This document shows, piece after piece, positions 35,296 to 45,763 of a DNA stretch of 64,000 bases. Numbering within the stretch: position 1 is the first letter of the stretch; every line of letters starts with the position of its first letter. A program made the translations under genes and the position numbers. Origin of the DNA: Chromobotia macracanthus (lineage: Eukaryota; Chordata; Actinopteri; Cypriniformes; Botiidae); NCBI GenBank assembly GCA_036877525.1, contig JAZGTH010000019.1, positions 7,956,501 to 8,020,500 of the forward strand, given 5' to 3'. The notes beneath the pieces were generated by a model. It worked only from the letters and a program-made list of their open reading frames with translations, was not told the DNA's origin and made no database searches.

Positions 35296-38200
35296 ATGTT
35301 TGCTCTTTTCTCTCTGATCTGTCTGCTTGTGAATTCAGGTGAGTATAATCCTAAATCTAATTTCCACCCTGAGAAACATTTTACTGTCACAAGCTCTAAA
35401 ATAAGTTTTGTAAACCCTACATACATATCTGCTCTTAAAGCTTTTTGGAACCTTTTCATGTTTTTTCAGGATTTTGTAACCGCACATGGAGCGTGAGCTA
35501 CTTAAACACTGTGAAATGTGTCCTGAAGGGCTCAACCACACTTCTGTCTGGCACTTTTACTTACCCAGATAATCTCAGTATCACAAACACATTTTGGACC
35601 ATAAATCCAGCTAAGGGCAAAGAGACCACAGATCTGTCTAATGATCCAGAATATAAAGGCAGACTTCAGTGCAATCTGAGCAAAGACCAAACCTTCCTTC
35701 TCAAACTGAGTAATGTAACAGATAAGGATGAAAACATGTACTGCTTCAGAATCATAACAGACGTAGAGAAAGAAAAATTTCTGGGTTACCCTGGAGTTCA
35801 GCTGAAAGTGACAGGTGCAGTAAAACTTCAGCTCCACCCTGGACCTGAATGATAATATTGGACACGCTGGCATTTAATGTGCACGCAGTGTCTGACATTC
35901 TGTCTTTGCAGAGCTCCAAGTAGAGATTCCTGAAGAGGTTCAAGAGGGAGAATCAGCGGTTTTATTTTGTAAGACCACCTGCAGCTTTGCACGCAGCACA
36001 AAATACAGCTGGTATAAAAACAGAAGTCCTTTATCAGAATTCAGTACAAATGAGCTCAGACTGCAGTCGGTCAGCAGTGAAGATACGGGAAACTACAGCT
36101 GTGCAGTGACAGAGCATGCAGCTCTTCCCTCTCCTGCTGTAACTCTCACTGTTAGATGTGAGTATGTCTGTTATATTTTACCTTTGGGTAAAACACTTAA
36201 AAAACATTTGGCAGGGCCTGTGTGACCTTGTTGAACATATGTTGAACATATTCTTTTTGAAAATAAAAGATCAGGGCTTAATATTTCCAGATTTTTAAAA
36301 AATATCAGATTGTTTTCATACAAAAATTAGGACACAGATGCATACTACAAATAAATAAATACATTTCTTCAGTTTATCATTTTCTGGATACTAAAATTCT
36401 TATTTTCACTTGATGAAATAAATCAGAATGTTATTCAGTAAATACATTTAATGAAAGTATCAGAATATATTTATTAGATTATATTATGATTTGAATGTAG
36501 CTTAGCATCTTGGTTGATCAGTACAGTATTTCATTCCAGTGGAATTGATTCCAAATTACAAAGATAAAATGTAACAGAATGTAACTATGAAACTCAATTA
36601 TCAAAAATCTAAATTGCAAAATCAATTCCCAGATGATTTATAAAAAGCAGTTGATCACTACAACAACTAAGTTAAATAGCAGTGATGCAAGATAATATTT
36701 TACATTATATGTAAATCTTTACAGATCCTCCAAAGAACATCTCCGTGTCCATCAGTGGATCTGGAGAAATAATGACTCTGACCTGCAGCAGTGAATCAAA
36801 TCCACCTGTTCAGAACTACAGCTGGTTTAAGGAGAATGAAACATCAGCTGTTGGATCTGGACAGAGTTTCAGAGCTCTAGAGAGTGGATGGTTCTACTGT
36901 GAGGCTCAGAATGAACATGGATCTCAGAGATCAGCTGCTGTATCTGTCACATTTTCAGGTAGTAATACTGAAATTGGCACTGATGAAATGTCGCAGTGGT
37001 TTGAATCAGATCTGTATCAGCTCTTGTATCTCCTCAGGTGGCCAGAAGAAAGTTTTGGATGTAACCGCAGGAACCGTGGCTGTGCTCATCTGCGTATGTG
37101 TTGTTATTGTGGTAACAGGAATCGTGAGGTAGGAAGAAACTTTGAAATAAACCTACCATTGGGCTCTAAAAAAATAAAGTCATGATATATTAAAGTGATA
37201 ATTCACCCAAAGAACATCCTGTCAATTTCAATAACACCCTCATGCCATTCTGAACATATGTGCTGTATTTTGTTTGTGCATATTTTTCACACAACAAAAG
37301 TTCATAATTTAAAGCTAATCTTAAAATACTCTAACATCAGTCATGAGTCATATAATCACAGTAAATAATGACAGAATGTGAGAGAATGTCTTTTCACCTA
37401 TACAGCACAGGATTGTGTTTAAACTGTGATGTTTTGAAATACTTTCCGATTGCTGTGACACATGCTGTGATTGCAGTTTTGACACATCATGTTTTCTCAT
37501 TGTTCTGTCTGGTAGAAAGACAACAGGTTCCACAGTCAGAAGAGACATATCAAAACAGGCAAGTCTGGGAGCTATTTCACCAGCTTTTACTTAACTGTGT
37601 TCATAATATTAACTGTGTTAATAACTTCTGACTTTTATTAATTTGCCATGTGCTTTTATCTAAAAAGATTAACAGTATTCCAGACTGTATTCCAGACATA
37701 CCTGTTATCAGTCTTGATTTGTCTGGAAATCCAACCTGTGACCTTGACCATCATATACTGCCATTGAGATAAAGAAACATTACATTTTTATGTTATAAAT
37801 TATGTTGTTATGTTACACTTTTCTATTGTCTGTTCATCTGGACTGTGTGTTTATTCAGGAGAACATCAGTGTGGCTGATCACATGAGTGCTCATCCTACA
37901 GCATGTGACTCAAAAACAACCAATCAGAATGATTTAACATACGCCAGCATCACTCATGTAAGATTCAGCGCATCCAGCCAGGATCAGACGGCCAGAGATG
38001 ATGAAGAGGTTCAATACACCACAGTTGTTCACCACAAACACACAGAGAAGAACAATATGGATGCTAAAACTCAGTATGGAAACTGCCATCCTGCTATTTC
38101 ATCCAGGTAACACACTTCCTGTAGCTCAGTTGGTAGAGCATTGCACTCATGGGTTTGATGACTAGGGAACACTCAGAATGATGAGTTGTGTACCTTGAAT

Positions 38201-40290
38201 GCACTTTAAGTCACTTTGGATAAAAGCGTCTGCCAAATGTAAAATGCACATTTAATCGTATAGAGAAAGCATCTAAAAATGTAAAATGCACATTTAATCG
38301 TATAGAGACAGCATCTAGAAATGTAAAATGCAAATTTAATCGTATAGAGACAGCATCTAGAGATGTAAAATGCACATTTAATCGTATAGAGAAAGCATCT
38401 AGAGATGTAAAATGCACATTTAATCGTATAGAGAAAGCATCTAGAGATGTAAAATGCACATTTAATCGTATAGAGAAAGCATCTAGAGATGTAAAATGCA
38501 CATTTAATCGTATAGAGAAAGCATCTAGAGATGTAAAATGCACATTTAATCGTATAGAGAAAGCATCTAGAGATGTAAAATGCACATTTAATCGTATAGA
38601 GAAAGCATCTAGAGATGTAAAATGCCCATTTAATCGTATAGAGACAGCATCTAGAGATGTAAAATGCACATTTAATCGTATAGAGAAAGCATCTAGAGAT
38701 GTAAAATGCCCATTTAATCGTATAGAGACAGCATCTAGAGATGTAAAATGCACATTTAATCGTATAGAGAAAGCATCTAGAGATGTAAAATGCACATTTA
38801 ATCGTATAGAGAAAGCATCTAGAGATGTAAAATGCACATTTAATCGTATAGAGAAAGCATCTAGAGATGTAAAATGCACATTTAATCGTATAGAGACAAC
38901 ATCTAGAGATGTAAAATGCACATTTAATCGTATAGAGACAGCATCTAGAGATGTAAAATGCACATTTAATCGTATAGAGACAGCATCTAGAGATGTAAAA
39001 TGCACATTTAATCGTATAGAGACAGCATCTAGAGATGTAAAATGCACATTTAATCGTATAGAGAAAGCATCTAGAGATGTAAAATGCACATTTAATCGTA
39101 TAGAGACAGCATCTAGAAATGTAAAATGCACATTTAATCGTATAGAGACAGCATCTAGAGATGTAAAATGCACATTTAATCGTATAGAGAAAGCATCTAG
39201 AGATGTAAAATGCACATTTAATCGTATAGAGACAGCATCTAGAGATGTAAAATGCACATTTAATCGTATAGAGACAGCATCTAGAGATGTAAAATGCACA
39301 TTTAATCGTATAGAGAAAGCATCTAGAGATGTAAAATGCACATTTAATCGTATAGAGAAAGCATCTAGAGATGTAAAATGCACATTTAATCGTATAGAGA
39401 AAGCATCTAGAGATGTAAAATGCACATTTAATCGTATAGAGAAAGCATCTAGAGATGTAAAATGCACATTTAATCGTATAGAGACAGCATCTAGAGATGT
39501 AAAATGCACATTTAATCGTATAGAGAAAGCATCTAGAGATGTAAAATGCACATTTAATCGTATAGAGACAGCATCTAGAGATGTAAAATGCACATTTAAT
39601 CGTATAGAGACAGCATCTAGAGATGTAAAATGCACATTTAATCGTATAGAGAAAGCATCTAGAGATGTAAAATGCACATTTAATCGTATAGAGACAGCAT
39701 CTAGAGATGTAAAATGCACATTTAATCGTATAGAGAAAGCATCTAGAGATGTAAAATGCACATTTAATCGTATAGAGAAAGCATCACTGCTGTTATTGCT
39801 CCTGCTTACCCACACCCTACAGTATTGAAAAGAGCATTATTCAAATCAGTGAACAAAAGCAAACAAACCTACAATTTTAATATGGCAGACAAGACAGGCT
39901 ACACTTAGCTTGCAGAAGGGACAGTAGTCTTATTAACACTCTAATCTACTCCAGTGAAGGGATGTTATGGCTGGTAAACACCCTCCACTTTAACAGTACA
40001 AGCCACCCCAGCAGATCTTTTCTTATCAACTGCACACTATGTAACAATAAGCCATATCTCTGGGGTGGGCTTTTGACTCATAAGCAACGGCTTAGCAACC
40101 ACCCACAGCATCTTAGCAACAGTAGCCACGCCCAGGCAACTAAAATAACCCTAGCGTTGCAATGGTGAGGTTAAAATGGCCAGCTTCACTCCAAATGTCA
40201 AAGCCTTTTGATTTCACTTTGTTAAACAGATGTAATGCTGAACTGGTGGACGATTCATCTGTGATCTACAGCAGCATCAAGGTGACATGA
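35296..40290 (+). CDS. Siglec/CD22-like inhibitory receptor 2, 8 exons
   Basis: Exons: 35296-35338, 35470-35814, 35912-36157, 36725-36958, 37038-37128, 37516-37558, 37859-38106, 40230-40290; phases agree, 436 residues. Signal peptide MFALFSLICLLVNS; V-type domain about 15-129 with Siglec-type F strand MYCFR (Arg108); two C2-type domains (130-211, 212-289); membrane span about 297-318; long tail. The tail has three canonical ITIM-type motifs: LTYASI (Tyr362), VQYTTV (Tyr387), VIYSSI (Tyr430), the last in its own exon. These recruit SHP phosphatases in the family, so an inhibitory role is likely. Oddities: the B-strand Cys is Gly42 and the E-strand Cys is also missing; intron 6 starts with GC (CAG|GCAAGT); intron 7 holds a SINE and a 1.55-kb minisatellite. 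AATAAA follows at 40392. Confidence 0.87.
37630..37785 (-). mobile_element. Degenerate tRNA-derived SINE, intron of Siglec-like gene 2
   Basis: Reads on minus as a box-B-like AGGTTGGATTTCC region followed by the retroposon tail (AGATAAAAGCACATGGCAAA). Diverged from the plus-strand copy at 38115. Confidence 0.4.
38115..38234 (+). mobile_element. tRNA-derived SINE, intron 7 of Siglec-like gene 2
   Basis: Box A is clear in TAGCTCAGTTGGTAGAGCA; box B is weaker (GGGTTTGATGACT). The element ends with the common fish tail TTTGGATAAAAGCGTCTGCC then AAATG. It cannot be a working tRNA: the acceptor stem and the 3' half do not pair. The 42-bp minisatellite starts at its last bases. Confidence 0.75.
38235..39785. 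repeat. 42-bp minisatellite, about 37 copies
   Basis: Units begin AAATGTAAAATGCACATTTA and end GCATCTAGAG-like. The chief variation is one base (AGAGAAAGC or AGAGACAGC), with rarer changes such as ATGCCCATTT. The period is a multiple of 3, so one minus frame stays open for over 500 codons (IRLNVHFTSLDA repeated); this is not a gene. The array lies wholly within intron 7 of Siglec-like gene 2. Confidence 0.97.
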
Positions 40291-43200
40291 GGAATTTCAG
40301 CAGGAGCTGAACTGAGCACATAAATTTACACCATCTGATCACAAACTGAGGAACTAAGAATATACACTGTGTCTTCCTTCTCACGTCCTACAATAAAATT
40401 CTACCCAGATCTGTTCAATGATGCTTTATTTCTTTGCTACATAGCTGTTTTGAGACAATTATCTCAAAATAAACCCCTACAAGCATCTCTGTTGGCCTTT
40501 AGTTTAACTCCGTTTAAGTAACGCTTTATCCTCAATAGCTAAAGAAATCTCTGCAGTTTCACTGTACCACCTTCAGGAGTCATCACTGCATCATTTTAAC
40601 ATGTTCAGTGTTATCATGTCTACCTGCAATCACAAGTCACTTTTCTCTCTACCATTAAAAAAAATTTCAAAGCACTTGACAGATTTTGTTTTTCGTGGAC
40701 AGCATACACAGGAACTTTTAATTCTTTTTAACCAGGATGCACCTCAGTAAGCTGAGTGAGAGAAACATTTGTAATGTGGTGCAGCTCTGAAGAAGCTGCA
40801 ATATAAGGTTGTTATACTGACACTACAAAATGTTCATTTATAGACGTGAGATTAAAGAAATTGTTTTGGGGTGTATTTTGTAGATTTATGTTTTAAAACC
40901 TGATTTTGTTTGAGGGGAATTATTCACATTATAATATTCAGATTATAAAATAATTTCTACATTCGTCAAATGCAGAAATTCATATTTTACAGGAATCCAC
41001 CGGTCATGTTTCATGTAAATTTTTCAAGGGAAATTTCAAGGGAATCAAGGGAAATTTTTCACCGGGAAATGTTTCGTACTGGGGTGTTAATTAAAGTTTC
41101 AAGAGCTTTAGTCTGTGTATTTCCTTCCCAGAAGTGGTGTGGGCATACTTCTTTTAAAAATAAATATTTAATTAATCAAGCCTAACTGGATATGCATATT
41201 AAAAGATAAGATCAGATGTTGTATCAGTCCATTATTATGTTTACATCGAGATACTTATGGTCAGGCCCTTAATGGCCATATGCACGGTTACTTCCTGGTT
41301 TATGACATTTCCAGTAACTGTCAGCTGTGAAGTCATTGTTGGTCATTGGAGGGGAAGTGTGAAAACTGATGGTGGAATTGAACACTGGGAACACTGAGGA
41401 GGAACACTGAACCGCTTTTGTCTCAGAAAGGTGTCTTAAATGTTGCTTTTAATTAAATATGGCTTTATGTGTATATTAATCTCAGTCTATAATATTGTGG
41501 CAATATTAGAGAACGTTGTTGGTGATATATGTGGAGAGAATGGTTTAACCGCTATATATACTGTAAGGTCTTACAGAGGATGAACTGTTTTTTCATTAAG
41601 AAGGGGGATTTGTGATTTTTCAGTTTTCATTTCTTTTCATTATTATCAACGTCAAAAAATGTATGAGAATGTAGCAGTAATGCCTGTGTGAATGGAGCAG
41701 TACAACATTTCTGTACAATAATAATAATAAAAGTCTGAGAACAATGTATTTAGGACTGAATTTCCAACAGTCTCTGAAAGAACAAATAAAAGTGCCATTC
41801 GGCTACAGAATTTACCACAGTAACACAGTTGCTTTCCTTTGCAGCAAACATTGGGCAGTGTCAACAAATATGAGTTCTGTCAGTATTTATAACTTATTTA
41901 TAACTTATTATAGATTTATATATTCAAAAGATATCACAAAAGTCACATAACTGATTTTCCACTCAGACCAACCTAGACGGATTACACCTCTGAAAATGTT
42001 GTATTCAATTTAACATGATTGTTCTGTAAGATTATTCAACCTGACAGGACATTTCTGTGACACGTTATTTCATGTAATAAAAAACTATGAGAGATGAAAG
42101 CTACTCATTAATTGCTAGCAAATGAATGTATTCATTTATTTTTTCATGTTTTCTGCATTGCTTTGTATAATATTGGCTTAAGCTTCATTGTTACTGATCC
42201 TTTCCCATCAAACAGAACATCCCTGTCTGAAAACACAGATGTCTGTAGAGACACGTTTTTCACCATTGCATGAGATCATTCATACACATGTACAGATCAT
42301 TCATACACATACACAGATCATCATCTTCCTGTAAATCCAGAGGAAATTCATAGAAGTAATTGGTACTGTTTTTATTTAATCTGGATTCACTACAGTTAGT
42401 CCTACATGAGTGATTCTGATTACAAGCCCGACTCACTTACCAGTAGGCCACAACTGCCCCAGAGAGATGAAAAATGTATATGATAATAATGAAAGGAAAT
42501 GAAAGATTTTAATATATATATATCTTATATATATGTCTCCTATTCATTATTGTGAACACACAGTCTGATTACAATCTTATTATTAAAATTTTACGTTTGA
42601 GCCCTGCCAGTCCTAGACCCTGCCACTTTATGGTGCTAAAATATAACACAGAAAATGTGTCAGAATGAGGAAGAATGAACCTAACATCAGTTACTGGGAG
42701 CTGTTATAAAGTTATGAGTAAAAGCTATGCATAAAGTCCATAGCATTGTTGGACCCAGATCTGTTTAATATTTTGAACGTGTATAGACACAGTAATATTA
42801 TATTACTATTATATTAAAACTATATAACGTCTTAATATAGTTATAATTAATGCTGTTCTTTATTACCCTTACAGAAAATAATCATAACTCCAAGTCTTGT
42901 CTTGTTTTGATTCTTGTTTTGCCCCTCATGGGAGTTTTGTTTTAAAAGTTGATCTGCATCTATTTTAATGCATGTACATTTTGCTTATTGTCTGGTCGTG
43001 TTCTGTTGCACTGGTTGTCCTTTTGTCACGGCAGGACTTGATGTACTTTGCAGCAGATTTCAGCTTGTTGTGGTTTGATATTGTTGTGGTAGCACGTTTC
43101 TAAAGTGCATGTTGTGTTTCACTTTTATGGGGACAGTGAGATTCTGTCCGTGCTCAGGACGTTTCTTTATTTAGGATCTGTCACTGTGCTCAGTATTCTG

Positions 43201-43365
43201 ACAGTTTATATTTTGTGTTTAAAGATAGATTAGCATTCCAGTTGACTTTGGTCAGCTTCTGTCTAAAGGTTTAGATATTTTCTTTTTGAGTTTTATCATT
43301 TGATTGTGTCTAGCTGGGGTTTTGTGCTGGGGTTCAGTTAGACATATTCTGGGTTGTAAAGTCAG
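40291..43365. other. 3' UTR of Siglec-like gene 2, then AT-rich spacer
   Basis: The first ~110 bases to the AATAAA at 40392 are 3' UTR. Beyond that there is no supported gene. A piece around 42400-42460 reads on minus as a SINE head (GGCCTACTGGTAAGTGAGTC), too short to delimit. Confidence 0.45.
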
Positions 43366-43492
43366 CTCTAAGGCCAGCTAAGACCAAGGAGCAAATGGGG
43401 GTTGGGTGCCTTTCTCAGGTCCTCAGTTGTTACCAGCCAGCATTGAACTCAAACCAGCAACTCTCTAACCAGTAGACCACAACTAAGATACA
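43366..43492 (-). mobile_element. tRNA-derived SINE fragment
   Basis: On minus: box A region TTGTGGTCTACTGGTTAGAG, box B region GCTGGTTTGAGTTCA, then a body ending in GAAAGGCACCCAACCCCCAT. Similar head sequence recurs near 42430 and 63160, and similar body sequence near 59600. Confidence 0.6.
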
Positions 43493-43731
43493 GTAAATCT
43501 TTAAAAAATGTTAGCGTTTATATAAATGCATGATTAATATAAAATAAAAACACAATTAAATAAATTAAAAACAATAAACTGATCTTAAATACTTCAAGGT
43601 CCCCAAATCATTCATTCAGTGCCACAAGTAGATTTCTTTTATTTGTGAATATTCTGAGAATTGATGCATGAGTCAGCTTTTATCCCAGTTCAACCTAATT
43701 TAAAGATACAATACTAATTTTACAAGCAGGT

Positions 43732-44037
43732 TTCTTCTAGTGTCTTGGAGTCGCTGCCACAGTTCTTCTGGATTTAGTCTCTCAGTTCTTTCTGTTGGTT
43801 CATAATGTAATCACAGACAGACTCGATGATTGTGAGATCAGATCTCTCTGGCTTTTGTCAGTCTCCTTGTGCATACAAAAATCTCACTGGATTATTACAA
43901 TTAATGGCAAAAAGAATGTTTGGAAATGTAAACTTATAATTCCTACTAACACTACAACAAAAGATATAAATAACTTGCTTAAACCCATTTTTGGGTGTGA
44001 AAATACTAATGTGCCTGAGACTTTTGCACATAATGTA
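43732..44037 (-). mobile_element. Internally deleted Tc1/mariner element remnant
   Basis: On minus, 44037 leftward begins TACATTATGTGCAAAAGTCT, the outer end of fish Tc1 elements. After about 170 bases of terminal-region sequence it jumps directly into the end of a transposase frame: IESVCDYI, then KELRD followed by a stop, then LWQRLQDT. In full-length Tc1 about a kilobase separates these parts. The frame is broken, so the element is dead and non-autonomous. The left terminal repeat was not found. Confidence 0.65.
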
Positions 44038-44467
44038 TGTAAAAATGAATTAAGGTCAACACTGAAACAAGAAAAAAATACAAAAAATGTCTGTGTTTCA
44101 TCCATTTTAAGAAAACTGAAAAAATGTCATGTCAAACACTTTCTCATGGTTGTTATCATCATCTTTCTCCAAAATAATGCAGATGGACTGAACACTGTTG
44201 ATGATGAAGAGGCTGGTGCAGATGCTCGCTCACTAGTTGTCTGAAAGAATTCCTGATTTTTGTTTTACTTGCATATGATGAATTTAACTATAAAACTGTA
44301 TAATTTCTAAAACTTACAAAAAAGATCAAGTAATAAGGTGATAAATAAATTCACTGGAGTTTTATTTTATTTAGAACTACAAAATATGTAGCTTGTGGAC
44401 ACAAATGTGACTTGATAAATATTGAAAGTAGAAAGCATTTACAGTCATTCATACAGTGTGACAGATG

Positions 44468-44849
44468 CAGGGGCGATTGTAGGCTTTTCATTTTAATGAT
44501 GAACGCAGCAAACATTTACAGCAGGCCTAGTAGAGATGGAAAAGCGATGCTCCCCATGACATTTCTGTAAACTGTATTTATGACTGAACTGAACAGATGC
44601 AGATATTATAACAATCATTTGTGAACACACACCGCTGCTGTTCTGCACATCGCACTGAAGTGAACCGGACCGGAAGTGAAAGGCGGAGGAGCAGCCGAGA
44701 GCGCCCGCTGTTTTTATATTACATGTAAAGAGGACTGAGGCGATCACACATCATGCACGGTTTATGGAGCTAATCGCAACATTTTTAGGGGGGGCTGAGC
44801 AGAAATGTATGGGGCTAAAGCCCCCCTAAAACACCCAGCGATGCCCCTG
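44468..44849. mobile_element. hAT-like non-autonomous element with 8-bp target duplication
   Basis: Ends CAGGGGCGATTGTAGGCTTT and, in reverse complement from the right, CAGGGGCATCGCTGGGTG. CAGGGGC termini and an 8-bp target duplication are hAT features. The flanks are GACAGATG (44460-44467) and GATAGATG (44850-44857), 7 of 8 identical. It is 382 bp with no transposase frame, and a GC-rich core near 44660-44700. Confidence 0.75.
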
Positions 44850-44955
44850 GATAGATGAATACAGTCAGACTGACAAAGTGATGGATAGAAGTGATAAAGC
44901 GATCAAATCATTCGTGCATTCATTTTTTCTGTCTTCTAATTTGTTTCATCTGCAG

Positions 44956-45557
44956 GTGTTGAATCTGGCAATATTTCCAACAAAATATCTGCTAAATGCC
45001 TAAATGTAAAGGTCTCATCTGACATCAATAAGAGTTTATTGAAGAATGAAACATGGAAATTCAAACAGGAAACTACAAGAAAACCGAATGTGCAATTTGC
45101 ATCAGCTAATATTGATCTTATGGACGCCACAAAAATAATTGACACATTTGACAGACCAGGAAATGCTAATGCAGAAGGCTCATATGCTCGATCTGGAAGT
45201 TATGAATCAGCTTTTGAAGACAAATCAGGGCAGAGAATCCCCAAGGCTGGAGTTTATGCAGAAGCAGGAGTCGGTCGAGCTCGTGCTGAATACAGTGTGT
45301 TTGAGGCAGAAGCCAAAGGCCCCAGCGCTTCGGTTGGTGCTGAAGCAAGTCTGGCTGGAGCCGGAGCAATGGCTCGGGCTGAAATCGTCAGTGCCAAAGC
45401 TGGTCCAGTGGGTCTAAAGCTGGGGCTTGGATTAGATACAGGAGCATTGATTAGTCAGATTGGTGCAGAGGTAAAATTACTGGGAACTGGATTCTCAGTT
45501 GGTGTGAAAAACAGTGTTTCCCTTTTGGGTTCAGAAGTTTCATGTTTAATCATGTAG
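44956..45557 (+). CDS. Gly/Ala-rich repeat-like protein, 3' coding exon (5' part not found)
   Basis: An open exon of 602 bp from an acceptor (TTCATCTGCAG|GT) to a TAG, about 200 residues, entering in phase with two bases of a split codon. The first in-frame ATG is at 45120 (MDATKIIDTFDRPG). The C-terminal ~110 residues are rich in Ala, Gly, Val and Ser in a loose repeating pattern (GPSASVGAEASLAGAGAMAR; GLKLGLGLDTGA; LLGTGFSVGVKNSVSLLGSE), with few charged residues, suggestive of stacked beta turns. I recall similar uncharacterised proteins in fish genomes but cannot name a function. No membrane span is evident. Upstream exons were not identified; transposon remnants occupy the 1.2 kb before it, so it might be intact with a distant first exon, or 5'-truncated. 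Confidence 0.6.
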
Positions 45558-45763
45558 TGTGGAATATTTTACTAATCAGAATATAAATGAATCAAGTATA
45601 GTTAAAGGGAATTTATGTTAACCACTTATTTACTATTATAGTCACAGTTTATCAATGTAGGCTGGAAAATATCCAGACATGCTCTTCTCAAGAGAATGCA
45701 TGTGGTGAGGCCCCTGACTCCCTTTTAAATAAACAAAGTAGTAAATCTGTTGTACATTGAATG

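Noticed and set aside
38123..38195. Possible tRNA gene (good box A)
   Set aside because: Box B is degenerate, no cloverleaf pairing of the acceptor stem, and it continues into a SINE body and tail.
38235..39785. CRISPR-like look of regular repeats
   Set aside because: Units are contiguous with no unique spacers and the DNA is vertebrate; it is a minisatellite.
38211..39815. 534-codon minus frame of IRLNVHFTSLDA repeats
   Set aside because: 42-bp minisatellite inside an intron on the other strand; open only because of the period.
43795..44244. 149-codon plus frame near the Tc1 remnant
   Set aside because: Its first half is antisense Tc1 sequence; the rest has no acceptor, no motif and an undirected composition.
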